Shown: positions 55,238 to 64,000 of the stretch, piece after piece
Layout: each line of letters begins with the position of its first letter
Position numbering within the stretch: position 1 is the first letter of the stretch
Assembly (NCBI GenBank): GCA_001792895.1
Contig: MARA01000064.1
Span: 62,001 to 126,000, forward strand
Origin: Lentinus brumalis
Taxonomy: Eukaryota > Basidiomycota > Agaricomycetes > Polyporales > Polyporaceae
Length of the DNA: 64,000 nucleotides
Reading direction: 5' to 3'
The notes under the pieces: model-generated
What the model saw: only the letters and a program-made list of their open reading frames with translations
What the model was told of the DNA's origin: nothing
Databases searched by the model: none
Translations under genes and position numbers: made by a program

Positions 55238-55822
55238 ATGCCAGGCGCACCCGCTCCCCCACCAAGTCGCGACGAGACTTGCCCATCATGCACCGAGCCT
55301 TCTGTCGCCCTCTTCCCATGCGATCCCGATGACGACGACTACGTGACTGGCGACATCGTCATAATGCACGAATCCGTCCATACCCCCATCGACTTGATCT
55401 TCGCCGCGTCGACCCAGTCAAAGAGCGGGCTCGCGCCAGCACCAGTACCTTCGACAGCCAGTCGCAGCACAAACTCCAGAAAGCTGAAGCAAAGGCCGGC
55501 GATCGTCTGTAACGATGATAGCCTGGACCGGGACGAAGCTTCTCTGGACGTCAATACAACTATGGCATGCTTGATGGCCTCACTCGAGGGTCTTAGCACA
55601 TACGACGACCTGCCAGATATCCTCAAAGATCACTTCGCGTTGCCCGTGTCTCCTCACTGCGAGATCAGAGAAGGTGTTCCTCACCTGCACACCTCTCCAG
55701 AGTGGCTGAAGAAACATATATGGCTCATACACGACGGGCACAGCCAAAAAAGCGACTGCGAGACATCAGGGGGAAATGCTCACCGGAGGTGGCCTGCGGT
55801 GAAGATTTGTCAGGACGATTAG
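55238..55822 (+). CDS. Family B protein B3 (paired with A9), C-terminally short
   Basis: Function not recognised. I chose the ATG at 55238 because it puts the CxxC ('ETCPSCTEPS') near the N-terminus as in B1 and B2; the frame also has an ATG at 55001. Then 'DIVIMHESVHTPIDLIFAAS', 'KLKQRPAIVCNDD', 'MACLMASLEGLSTYDDLPDI', 'HFALPVSP' and 'VPHLHTSPEWLKKHIWLIHD' follow the family order. The region after PEW is different: the WIIxIP strand and the 'W..RC' helix of B1/B2 are missing and the frame stops at 55822. It may be truncated by the repetitive DNA that starts here, or a 3' exon was missed. Confidence 0.6.
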   Translation: MPGAPAPPPSRDETCPSCTEPSVALFPCDPDDDDYVTGDIVIMHESVHTPIDLIFAASTQSKSGLAPAPVPSTASRSTNSRKLKQRPAIVCNDDSLDRDEASLDVNTTMACLMASLEGLSTYDDLPDILKDHFALPVSPHCEIREGVPHLHTSPEWLKKHIWLIHDGHSQKSDCETSGGNAHRRWPAVKICQDD

Positions 55823-55827
55823 AGCGT

Positions 55828-56215
55828 CGGATAGGTGACCTTCGTTTGAGATAAGGTCAGACTAATAGAGCGTTTGAAAGGAGACCTTAGTTGACGTACT
55901 AAACGGCGACTAGAAATCTCCCGGTCAGACGAGCTTTCAGCGTCACGAGAATGCTGCCGGGAAAGGTTACCTTTCTTGCAAAAGTCCTTATCATTTGCGC
56001 CTGATTTTCCGGACCGCAAAAGCGAGGGATAAGGCCGCCTTCCCGGGTGCCATTACCGGCGACGAAATAGCGTGGACAAAGGTAGCCCATTGGGTGTCAA
56101 GGTATGAGATTGAAATGGTCTTGAAAGGTCGCCTAGTCTGACAGTGAAGCTCCGCTCTAAAGGTCAAACTTTCGGAGGCAGGAAAGGGGGACGAGAAAGG
56201 TGACCTTCTCGAGAG
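55828..56215. repeat. Array of AAAGGTNNCCTT-like palindromic words
   Basis: Five or more loosely spaced matches: 'TAGGTGACCTT' (55832), 'AAAGGAGACCTTAG' (55876), 'AAAGGTTACCTTTC' (55961), 'AAAGGTCGCCTAG' (56125) and 'AAAGGTGACCTTCT' (56198). No coding gene in the interval. Confidence 0.6.
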
Positions 56216-56429
56216 CCAGAAACCCCAGTAAAAGGTGTCATTTTCGGACTGGGAGAAATAGGTTTCTAGCGGCACGCCACACCACTTCCCAATTCGACAC
56301 GCTGCGCCATACCGCTTTCGGCTGCATCGCACTTCTCTCCTGCACGCCCCGCCCCGACGCACCACGCCACAAGTTCTTGAGTAGCCCTGAAGCGCTACTG
56401 AACTTCCCGAAACAGTATACACCGCGCCG

Positions 56430-57140
56430 ACTAGTCAATGGACACACCCCTCGCCACTGTTCCACGAGGCGACCGCAACACCACGAGGCTCGGCTTCCCG
56501 ACCGCATCCCGCCACCCCGCACGCCATGCTCGCTCTCCTCTCCATCGTTCTGCACGACGAGCTTGACACCACGCACCGACAAAGTCTCGCCGCCGTTCCA
56601 CGAGGCGCTCGCGCCCCCCGCCGCCGTTCCGCATGACGAGCACGGCACCACTCACCGACTCCCGAGGTCTCGCCGCCGTTCCACAAGGCTCCTCCCGCCG
56701 ACTGCAACCCGCCACTCCACGAGACGCGCTGACATCCCTCGACGCCGTTCCACGAGGCCGAGTGCGGGACGAGACGCGCCAGCTTCTCTCCCCGCTGTTC
56801 CACAAGGCTCATCCCGCCGACTGCATCCCGCCACTCCACGAGACGCGCTGACATCCCTCGACGCCGTTCCACGAGGCCGAGTGCGGGACGAGACGCGCCA
56901 GCTTCTCTCCCCGCCGTTCCACAAGGCTCATCCCGCCGACTGCATCCCGCCACTCCGCGAGACGCGCCACCTTCTCTCCCCGCCGTAACACGAGGCTTCT
57001 CTAACGTCTCGCCACTCCTCAAGACGTCTAAGCGCTCCTCGCCACCGTCTCACGCGGCGACTACGTCTCGCCACTCCGCAATACGTCCATCCTCTCCTCG
57101 CCGCCGTTCCACGCGGCGAGCACGGCACAACGGACGCACG
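56430..57140. repeat. Minisatellite, 119-bp period, in a field of GTTCCACGAGGC units
   Basis: 'CCACAAGGCT' recurs at 56681, 56800 and 56919, exactly 119 bp apart; the intervening sequence is nearly identical. Both flanks hold more diverged units built on 'CGCCGTTCCACGAGGC' out to about 57140. Long reading frames on both strands here are a by-product of the repeat. Confidence 0.9.
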
Positions 57141-57671
57141 AAGTCTCGCCGCCACACTGCACGGCGAGAAGGGCCCAAGAGGCCTCTGTGCAACAGGTTC
57201 GCAGGCTCCGACTCGTGCTGCAGAACTCGCGCTGCAGATGCGCGCGAGGCCGCCACGACACCTCCTAGTTCTGTGCGCCCCAAGATGTCCGCGCAGTCCT
57301 TGCCGCCGCACAGCGACAGGAGCCACCGGACGTCTCCTGGCGGGAGCCTCGCACTCGCCCGCGGATGGCCCCGGAAGAAGGAAACACGGGTGCTCATCGT
57401 GCTCAAGACAGTCACGATCCCTGCAAGCCGAAGAACCGCACTCACCTTTGTTGGAGAACACGCTCCGCTGCGTAATGCATAGGTAGGCAATCCGGGACGG
57501 CGATTGATAGAGGAAAAGAGGCAATAAATACATGTTCGGACACGGCCGGGTGCGTCAAAAACCCTCGCCTGGAGGGGAAAAAGCTACCGGTCGTTCCTGT
57601 ACATACACTGGACGAGATATTAGCATGTTGTATGGTACTTACACGAAGAACCTTCACCTGTGTTATAGAGA
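57141..57671. other. Intergenic region, nothing recognised
   Basis: GC-rich to about 57380 and then mixed. No gene-like structure. Confidence 0.4.
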
Positions 57672-60600
57672 TCAGCCGTGGCTGCTGCCTTGCTGGAACT
57701 CTGGACCACTTGCATGACGCCTCTTGTGACAGTTGAAATCGTAGATGCCAGGTTGGATCCGCAGGTTGCGGAGGTCGTGGGGTCTGAGCGTGGCTAACCA
57801 CGCTTCGTTGTAACAATTCCGCCACAAGCCAACGGGCGCTGTCCCCAGAGTAGAGAGCAGAGGCGTCGGTATGATACGCTCGCGCGGTGCGCTCCCACCC
57901 TTCCTGCGCTTGCTGGGCGACATCTCCCAGTCGTCGATGTACTCCTTGTCGAAAGATCTGAGAAGGTCGCGTAGCCCGGTACTCATCCATTCGCACAGGA
58001 CGATCCGGAACCTGTTCGCGCGTGATCGCCTGCGGGGGCCTTCGACGTCCGTTTCATCCTCGCTGTGGTTGACTGGCTCGAGCAAAGATAGCAGGGTCCT
58101 GTGTTCATGATACTCGTGGTCCTCAACCACAGCCCAGCGCTGGTCGTGCAGCTGTTGATGGGCATATATGTCAGGAGGAGTGCTTCGTCGCAGAGGAAAG
58201 TGACTCACGGTGGTTCGGCGTGCCCTCGCCCTAGCAGCCTTCTCCTCATCTTCCTCCTCTCCACTGCTGGGTGGATCGTTGACCTTCCGGATACGTGCTC
58301 GGCAGTGCTCCATGTGAGCGTCCATAGCGGCGCCGAGATGGTAGACCGTCTTGTAACGTTCAGGGAAGGTCAACTTCTCCTTGTGATACGCGCCTCCGCC
58401 GAGGGCATGGAGTAGGTGTCGAATGAAGTAATCGCGGGCTTCGATGTTGTAGGGGAACTTGGACCACGACCTCGAAAAGTCAGGGCGAAACGTCTCCGGG
58501 GTGAAGAAGTCCTTGTCGGTAGGACTTCGATGGTAGGCCGTGATCTGCGCCTCCGTGAGGGGTGGACACTTCTCCGCCATCTCGGCGAACGATCGCACAC
58601 CGAGCAGCTTCTTGAAGTGGAGACGGACGACCATCTGTGATGCAGAGGTGATGAGTAAGAGATTAGTGAGTGGCAGGATCGGTACACACCGATGCCCGGT
58701 TCAGGTACTCGCGTTCCACTGCAATCGCGGCCTCCATCTGCTCCGGGGAGTACGGTTTGCCATCCGGCCGAGGAGGCAACTCGATCCTGGCCGCCTTCGA
58801 TCGTGATGGTTTCGAGGCGCGGGACCTTTTCTTCTTCTGGTTGAGCGGAACGGTGGGCGCCGCCGTTCCCTGTTCGATGGCCGACATGCGCTTGTTCAAG
58901 TTTTCGAGGAGGGCGAACATCGTCTTGCTGTGTGATGGGTGAGCTTTGGGTATGTCGAGGCAACGAATGACCTACTTATTCTTGCGAGACTCTGCGGCCA
59001 TGGCGTTGATTTGGTCCAGGATGTGATAGCTCAGCTGTCCATTGGAGCCGGTGCGGAACTGCGCCTTCTTGCCCTTATCCCGGGCAGGGGACTCAGAGTC
59101 CTGATTGCGATGTTGAGCGAGAACGGAAGTGGAATTTGAGGCTCACGTACCAAGGCGTCCACGAGGTTGTCTATGTCCTGATCAATCTCGAACTCGGAAC
59201 TCCATTCCTCATCGCCTTCGTCTTCTGCCTCCCCATCATATCCGGCCGGGTGCTGCTCTTGTGATTCTTCTTCTTCTTCCATGGTTTCCTCGCCGTCATC
59301 GTTGTAAGAGAGAGCTGAGTGGGCGTAGGTATGGGAAGCGTCTTGGTCCTCCTCTTCCATCTCCTCTTCCATGAGGTCGTCCTGGAAGGCGTTCAGTAAG
59401 CATTCCAGTCTGGATGTTGCTAACGTACTCACCAGCTCGTACTGCTCACTAGCTGGCGCAAGAGGAGGAGCGACCTGCTGGCGCGGCTGATGCTGAGGTG
59501 CGGGACGGGGAAGCTGTTGCGGTTGAGCAGGAGGCGGGTCCTGCTGCTGCTGGGGGAAAGGAGGGACGAACTGCCCTGCGCCGAGCTGTTGCTGGGCAAG
59601 CGCAATGAACTGCTGCTGCTGCTGGGGCTGAAAAGGAGCGATCTGTTGCTGCTGAACAGGCGGACCGAGCTGTTGCTGGTGAGGAGCGTGAACGTATTGT
59701 TGCTGAGGCGGGGGCAGAGGGGCATGCGGCGCCACACCTGGACCTCCGACGACGGTGAACGCTTGACTAGCTTGCTGGCCGTATGGAGCGTACCCCCACG
59801 GAACAGGCCTTCCGTAAGCATCCACGACGTACAGTGCACCTGCCTGCTGTGCGTCTGTCAGTAATTGTAAAGGCTGTCACGACGGCAGTCACTCACGGAG
59901 TTCACTGCGACACCTGTCGGTCCCAAGTCGGGATGCTGGGCTGCGTGCGCACCCTGCTGCATGTTCGGCTGAGTCTGTTGTCCTGCAGTGACTTCAGGTT
60001 GGGGCATGGAATGGGCGAACGAGGCTAGAGGTTGGTCGACCTGACCGCGCGGCGCAGCAGGCTTCTTCCTGGACGCCATTGTCTACGTATGAGAGGTAAG
60101 TAAGCGGGAGGTAAGTGAGTGCGCGCGGATAGCTCTGACCTTCTTGGGCGGCGGGACTCTGGGCTTGTCCTTGAACGCATGCCCGGCAGCTATTGCTGAC
60201 ACATTGCCGACTGCCGCTCGCGCAGCTGAATGCTTCAGCTTTCCCTGGATAGAGCGAACTTTGATCTGAGGCTACAGACATAATGAGCAACGACAATGAC
60301 AAGGAGAGAATCGATGAACGACCTCGGGAGGGGTTTCTGGGGCTTCGACGCGGGCGCGTTTCAGCTTCTCTGAGATTCGTTGGCTTGAGCGTCTAGTAAT
60401 GCGTGTTCCGGTGCTCGCTGGCTGAGGACTTTCCTCAGTGCCTGTCGGTGCCGATGTCGCGGTGTGTACCACTGTTGTCGTCTGCGTAGTCGGCTCCGGA
60501 AATTCCCCGGGCATTTCGGAGTCACGGGTCGGCGGCGGAGGACCAGATGGTGTCGTGGATGTGGTCGCAAGCGTGGGCGACAACGGCGGCGGAGGACCAG

Positions 60601-60697
60601 ATGGTGTCGTGGATGTGGTCGCAAGTGTGGGCGACAACGGCGGCGCTGGCGTAGCGGGCATCCCGTTGCTAGGAGGGTCGTTGGTGTCAGAGGACAT
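57672..60697 (-). CDS. Pro/Gln-rich protein next to the Tnp2 transposase gene
   Basis: Function unknown; similar long proteins accompany transposase genes in mushroom genomes. ATG at 60697 ('MSSDTNDPPSNGMPATPAPP') with two perfect 'PLSPTLATTSTTPSGPPPP' repeats, then 'SSQRISEKLKRARVEAPETP' and 'GNVSAIAAGHAFKDKPRVPP'. A 'MASRKKPAAPRGQVDQPLAS' exon could be a separate start. A very Gln/Pro-rich region (59450-59780), an acidic block and a basic block 'KKKRSRASKPSRSKAARIEL' follow. The C-terminal half looks folded: 'VRLHFKKLLGVRSFAEMAEK', 'RSWSKFPYNIEARDYFIRHL', 'YKTVYHLGAAMDAHMEHCRA', 'MSPSKRRKGGSAPRERIIPT' and 'NEAWLATLRPHDLRNLRIQP'. Many short introns. One or two genes cannot be distinguished. 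It reads in the same direction as the transposase gene, 258 bp behind it. Confidence 0.55.
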
Positions 60698-60954
60698 GAT
60701 GGGAGACGTGGATAGGAAGGAGTCTTGCGGCGGGGAGCTGAGGTACTTATCGTCAGCATACACAAAGGCAATGATGCAGTGGCGCGCCGCCCTGCAGGGG
60801 TTGTCACCACAAAGCAACGCTACAAAGAGCACGAGAGCGCAAGCAGCGGCGATATATGACCCTTCACGCCACACCAAATTACGCCTGAGAACGCATTGAT
60901 GCTACGAAAAACATGAGACGACGGTAATATTCTAGCTCTAGTAGGGGTGCCGCG

Positions 60955-63900
60955 TCAGTAGTTGTCCGCACAAGACGTGCATATGATGAATCTACGCACC
61001 CGGTCCAACGAGCGGATGACGATACATTCCTTCCCAATTTCTGCAGGAGTGTACACGTATGTTGCGCAATGTGAAACGATGTCATCGGGACGGAGGAGGT
61101 GTTGCTCGGGAGAGTGTTCATTGTAGCAGAGCCACGAAGGAACGTCAGGGTACTTCAAATAGGGATCGAACTTCCGGTGTGCCTGGGACAGTGTCTTGAA
61201 TTGGTTGACGAGTAAGAAAGGCTCAGTCACGGTCGTGTCAGCATCGACACGGCGGGTATGGAAGAAAATCTCCGCTATCTGGCCCGCGACGACTTGCTGT
61301 TCGCCCCTGACAGCTCTGGAGAATACGACGAACGAGTTCCGCGTACCACGCGAGACCGTGCCGAAACTCACGCCCTTGTGGTCGACACGATCCACGGACT
61401 CCACCATCGGAGGCAGATAATCGCCTGCGTCGATAGCACCGACGTTGTACGATGCGAAGCGCTTCGAGGATGTCTTGTTGATGAGAGTGAGCAAGTCGTC
61501 GTACAGAGCGTTCGGGAGATATTTCTCCTTTCCGCCTCGGTGGTGGAGGGGAGCGTCGTCACGAGGAGGCTTGGAGTCGTGAAGAGGCTGGTCGTCTTCC
61601 ACTGCATCATGATCATCTCCAAGGGAAGAGAGAATAGATTCGACAGCATGCGTGCCCTTGCGGTAGCTGGAGAACGCAGTGCGAAATGCTTGCAGCATTT
61701 CGGCGTACTCCGGGAAACCAGGCCACTGGAAAGTGTCCATTATCCACCGCAACACGGCGCCGAGGTAGAAGTAGCGCATGAATGTGGTAGGCATCTCCGC
61801 TGAGAATACGTGAGTGAAGAGACCGCGAAGGAGGGTCAGGAGAACGTACATGGTTTATTGTTCGTCTTCAGCCGCTGCAACAAGCCGTTATATCGTTCGA
61901 ACGGGAACGCCCACCAACCATGCGTGGGTCCAAAGAGCAGGAGACAGTCCTTGAGGTGGAGAGCAAGGTGATGATTGGGAGTAAGGTCGGCGTCGTACAG
62001 CGTATGCAGGCCGCGGAGATATGCCTCCATGTGCGAGTCGTAGGCGTTTGCGCGATCGGCGCTCATGGTGCGGCGGGTGGCCAGGTCAACGGCAGCGACA
62101 AGATGCATGAAGCACTCGAGAGCTTCGGCTACCTCCTGCGAGGCATGTGCATGGCCCCAAAGACGCACGAGGGTTATAACCATCGAGACGGTGCACAGGG
62201 TCTGCCAGTGGTCCGCTTTGAGCTTGCCGTGCGACGCCTCCCCGATGTTTGACGGCGGTCTCTCCATCCACGACGGCAGAAATGTCTTCTTGATGTCTTG
62301 CCGCAGCTCACCAAGGACATCGCTGGTGAACACAGAAGCGGAGGACGGCTCTGTGGGTTCTTCAGGCCCGTCCAGAGGGAGGCGAAATCGCGTAGCAGGC
62401 CAGTCCATCGTGGGCGGACTGCGGTACGCATCGAGTCCTCCTGGGACAGCTCGGACCTATCTGCGAATTAGTACTACATTTGATCGTATGAGGCTTGAGC
62501 CATCACATACCCAGTTCACGAGGGCCGTCGCGTATTCCGCTTTCGTGCGACAGCTCGCCGGTACTTGTATGCCGTTGTATCTCACCGCGGCTTGCAGGTA
62601 CTCAAGTCTGGCGCGCCCGAGCGTCTTCGTAGATTTCTTTCGTAGACCGTTCCAGATTCGATTCAGCGCTTGGTCCTGTTGCTCTGGAGTATGCGGAGCT
62701 CCTTCCTGAGGCGTTGTGCGAGAGTTGGCTTGCTTGAGACCCCACACGTTGATGCAGTGATGTCGGAGTTCGCCCAAGAACAAGTTATGCATCGCGTCCA
62801 GTGGAGCGTATCTGTGTCAAACGGGTTAGTGAGGAGAAGAAGGGCAGACGAGCGATTAAACGAGATCGAAGCGTACCTTGTGGGGTCCCAGTACGGCAAG
62901 CGGAGGAGTTCGGACCAACGTATCCCATACGCGTCGAAGATGCCCTGGCGGACCTTATCTGTGGATGCGTCACGCGACGCCTTCGCGTGGATGAGGTGCT
63001 CAGCCCATGAGCCTCGCGGAGGCCATGTTTCGCGGTCGACGTTGTTTTTGTGGGGTAGAGGAGGTCGCAGAACGAACAGAAGTGGGTGGCAGAGTGAGCC
63101 GCGAAGCCAGCCGCCTTGCGCAGGGCAGGTAAATCGCATACAAGTGGGATCACTGCCGCACGTACACGACGACCTCCTGTGTCAGCGGTCTTCTCCAACA
63201 GGATACCCGGCGCCCACAGCTTTAGCAGCTCATCCACGAGTGGTCGGAGCAGGTGGTTGAGCTGCGTTACGTCCGGCTCCTTGGGACCAGGAATGACGCC
63301 AGCAAGGAAGATGTTCTCAGGCCGGTAGCGAAGATGCGGGGGAAGATTCAAGCATGCGAGATAGATGACGCCAATGGAGTGGGATTTCCCGGCTTGTTTG
63401 TTGCCATGCGGATTGAACCAGTCGATGGACAGGGCGAAGACGAGATGGAGGTCCCCGTTGACCTGGACCGAGAAGCGAGTCTTGCCATCGGGGCCGACAA
63501 ATTCACGGATGCCGGGAGACTCCATGATGTCAGACCACGACGACCCCGCCGACGCCGCTTTCTTCCAGGACTCCGTAACCATACTCTCGATGCCTACGCG
63601 CAAGAGAAGCTCTGCGATCCACTTGATGAGCCCGCGATAGGGATAAGTGCGGAACGGCGTCCATAGTGACCGGCCGGGGCGCACCGACCCCAGCACGTTC
63701 TCGAAGACGAGAGGTTCCCCGCATGGGTTGGAGGTCTGGACCTCTTTGTGCGTGCAAGTGTGGGGATAAGGGGACTCAGGGTGCGTATGATCGTATGCGT
63801 AGATGGCGAAACATTTCCGGCAGCAAGCATAGGTGACGATGTCGGGCACGACGCCGAGCATCTTCATGGCAGTACGGACGTCCTTCGGAAGGTGTTGCAT

Positions 63901-64000
63901 GAGGGCTGATTGCAAAGGAGTTGTCCGCTGCTTGGTGAGCGTCAGGACCCCGAGCAGCACCACCTTCACAGCCGAGAGGATGTAACCAGTAACGGGCCGG
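60955..64000 (-). CDS. Plavaka/CACTA-type (Tnp2-like) transposase, 5' partial
   Basis: DDE-type transposase of a cut-and-paste element; the 5' end lies beyond the window. Blocks in order: 'CCRKCFAIYAYDHTHPESPY' (Cys cluster), 'PYRGLIKWIAELLLRVGIES', 'FSVQVNGDLHLVFALSIDWF' with NPHGNKQAGKSHSIGVIYL next (catalytic Asp region; D-W-F-N-P is a hallmark), 'RPENIFLAGVIPGPKEPD', 'LVCDLPALRKAAGFAAHSAT' followed by HFCSFC, 'DAYGIRWSELLRLPYWDPTR', 'YAPLDAMHNLFLGELRHH', 'SDVLGELRQDIKKTFLPSWM', 'PPSNIGEASHGKLKADHWQT' and 'GPTHGWWAFPFERYNGLLQR'. The order matches Tnp2/Transposase_21 proteins. The last exon continues to TAG/TAA at 60955 with a less conserved C-terminal part. No lesions were noticed, so an intact copy is possible. 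Confidence 0.8.

Noticed and set aside
56200..57533. Long frames over the minisatellite on both strands
   Set aside because: Repeat-driven; both strands are open at once and the sequence has no recognisable domain.
1..64000. CRISPR arrays, tRNA or rRNA genes
   Set aside because: No spaced direct repeats of CRISPR type and no cloverleaf or rRNA signature were noticed by eye; a tRNA scan could still find one.

Overview
The window is nuclear DNA of a filamentous basidiomycete, most likely an Agaricomycete and plausibly a member of the Polyporales. The genes are GC-rich and broken by 50-70 nt GT-AG introns. The protein families are typical mushroom ones: CxC2-type KDZ transposase, Plavaka/Tnp2-like transposase, integrase-core protein, BTB protein, multi-TM protein and NucA/NucB secreted nuclease. 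The genus is an inference; no rRNA or tRNA genes were seen.

1-27.5 kb is dominated by an expansion of one unrecognised protein family, called here family A. Its marks are an N-terminal exon ending near 'TKTYLVFLKM', a core with 'MCxPIxPNxxHPxGRxPL' and 'FPFxNCYHW', an acidic linker, 'LPLVDLWLDL', a basic helix, and in most copies a C-terminus 'PYxxxWP'. I see nine loci: A1 3405-4637(+), A2 pseudogene 7380-8779(-), A3 pseudogene about 9900-10300(-), A4 15464-16867(+), A5 17137-18510(-), A6 20454-21761(-, one in-frame stop), A7 23088-24394(-), A8 24810-26190(-), and a distant A9 53432-54812(-). A second unrecognised family, B, has three members: B1 1985-2830(-), B2 26591-27537(+) and B3 55238-55822(+). 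Each B gene lies head-to-head with an A gene (B1/A1, B2/A8, B3/A9) across 400-575 bp. This recurrent divergent pair is the best candidate for an undescribed two-gene system here. Between the A genes lie a 7TM-like membrane protein, a secreted NucA/NucB DNase-domain protein and one small orphan gene.

28.7-44.1 kb is a gene split by a large DNA transposon. The 5' exons of a cysteine-cluster protein (43367-44092, minus) and its 3' exons (28713-30056, minus) are separated by a 13.2 kb element (30066-43308). The element has diverged 60-bp terminal inverted repeats and palindromic subterminal motifs. It carries a CxC2/KDZ transposase plus three cargo genes: a histone-tail-like nuclear protein, an RNase H1-N/viroplasmin-like domain protein, and a small basic 'MGRRAKYF' protein. 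The insertion lies inside what would otherwise be a 67-nt intron.

44.3-52.7 kb holds an integrase-core (DDE) gene divergent from a BTB-domain gene, a long unrecognised gene with a C-terminal nuclear-localisation-like stretch, a decayed coiled-coil ORF and a dispersed repeat shared (inverted) with the end of B2. 53.4-55.8 kb is the A9/B3 pair. 55.8-57.5 kb is repetitive DNA, with a GGTNACC-type motif array and a 119-bp minisatellite. 57.7-64 kb holds a proline/glutamine-rich protein gene and a partial Plavaka/CACTA-type (Tnp2) transposase gene running off the window, both on the minus strand.

Exon coordinates come from reading frames, splice signals and paralogue comparison by eye. Where a junction did not resolve, the entry says so.
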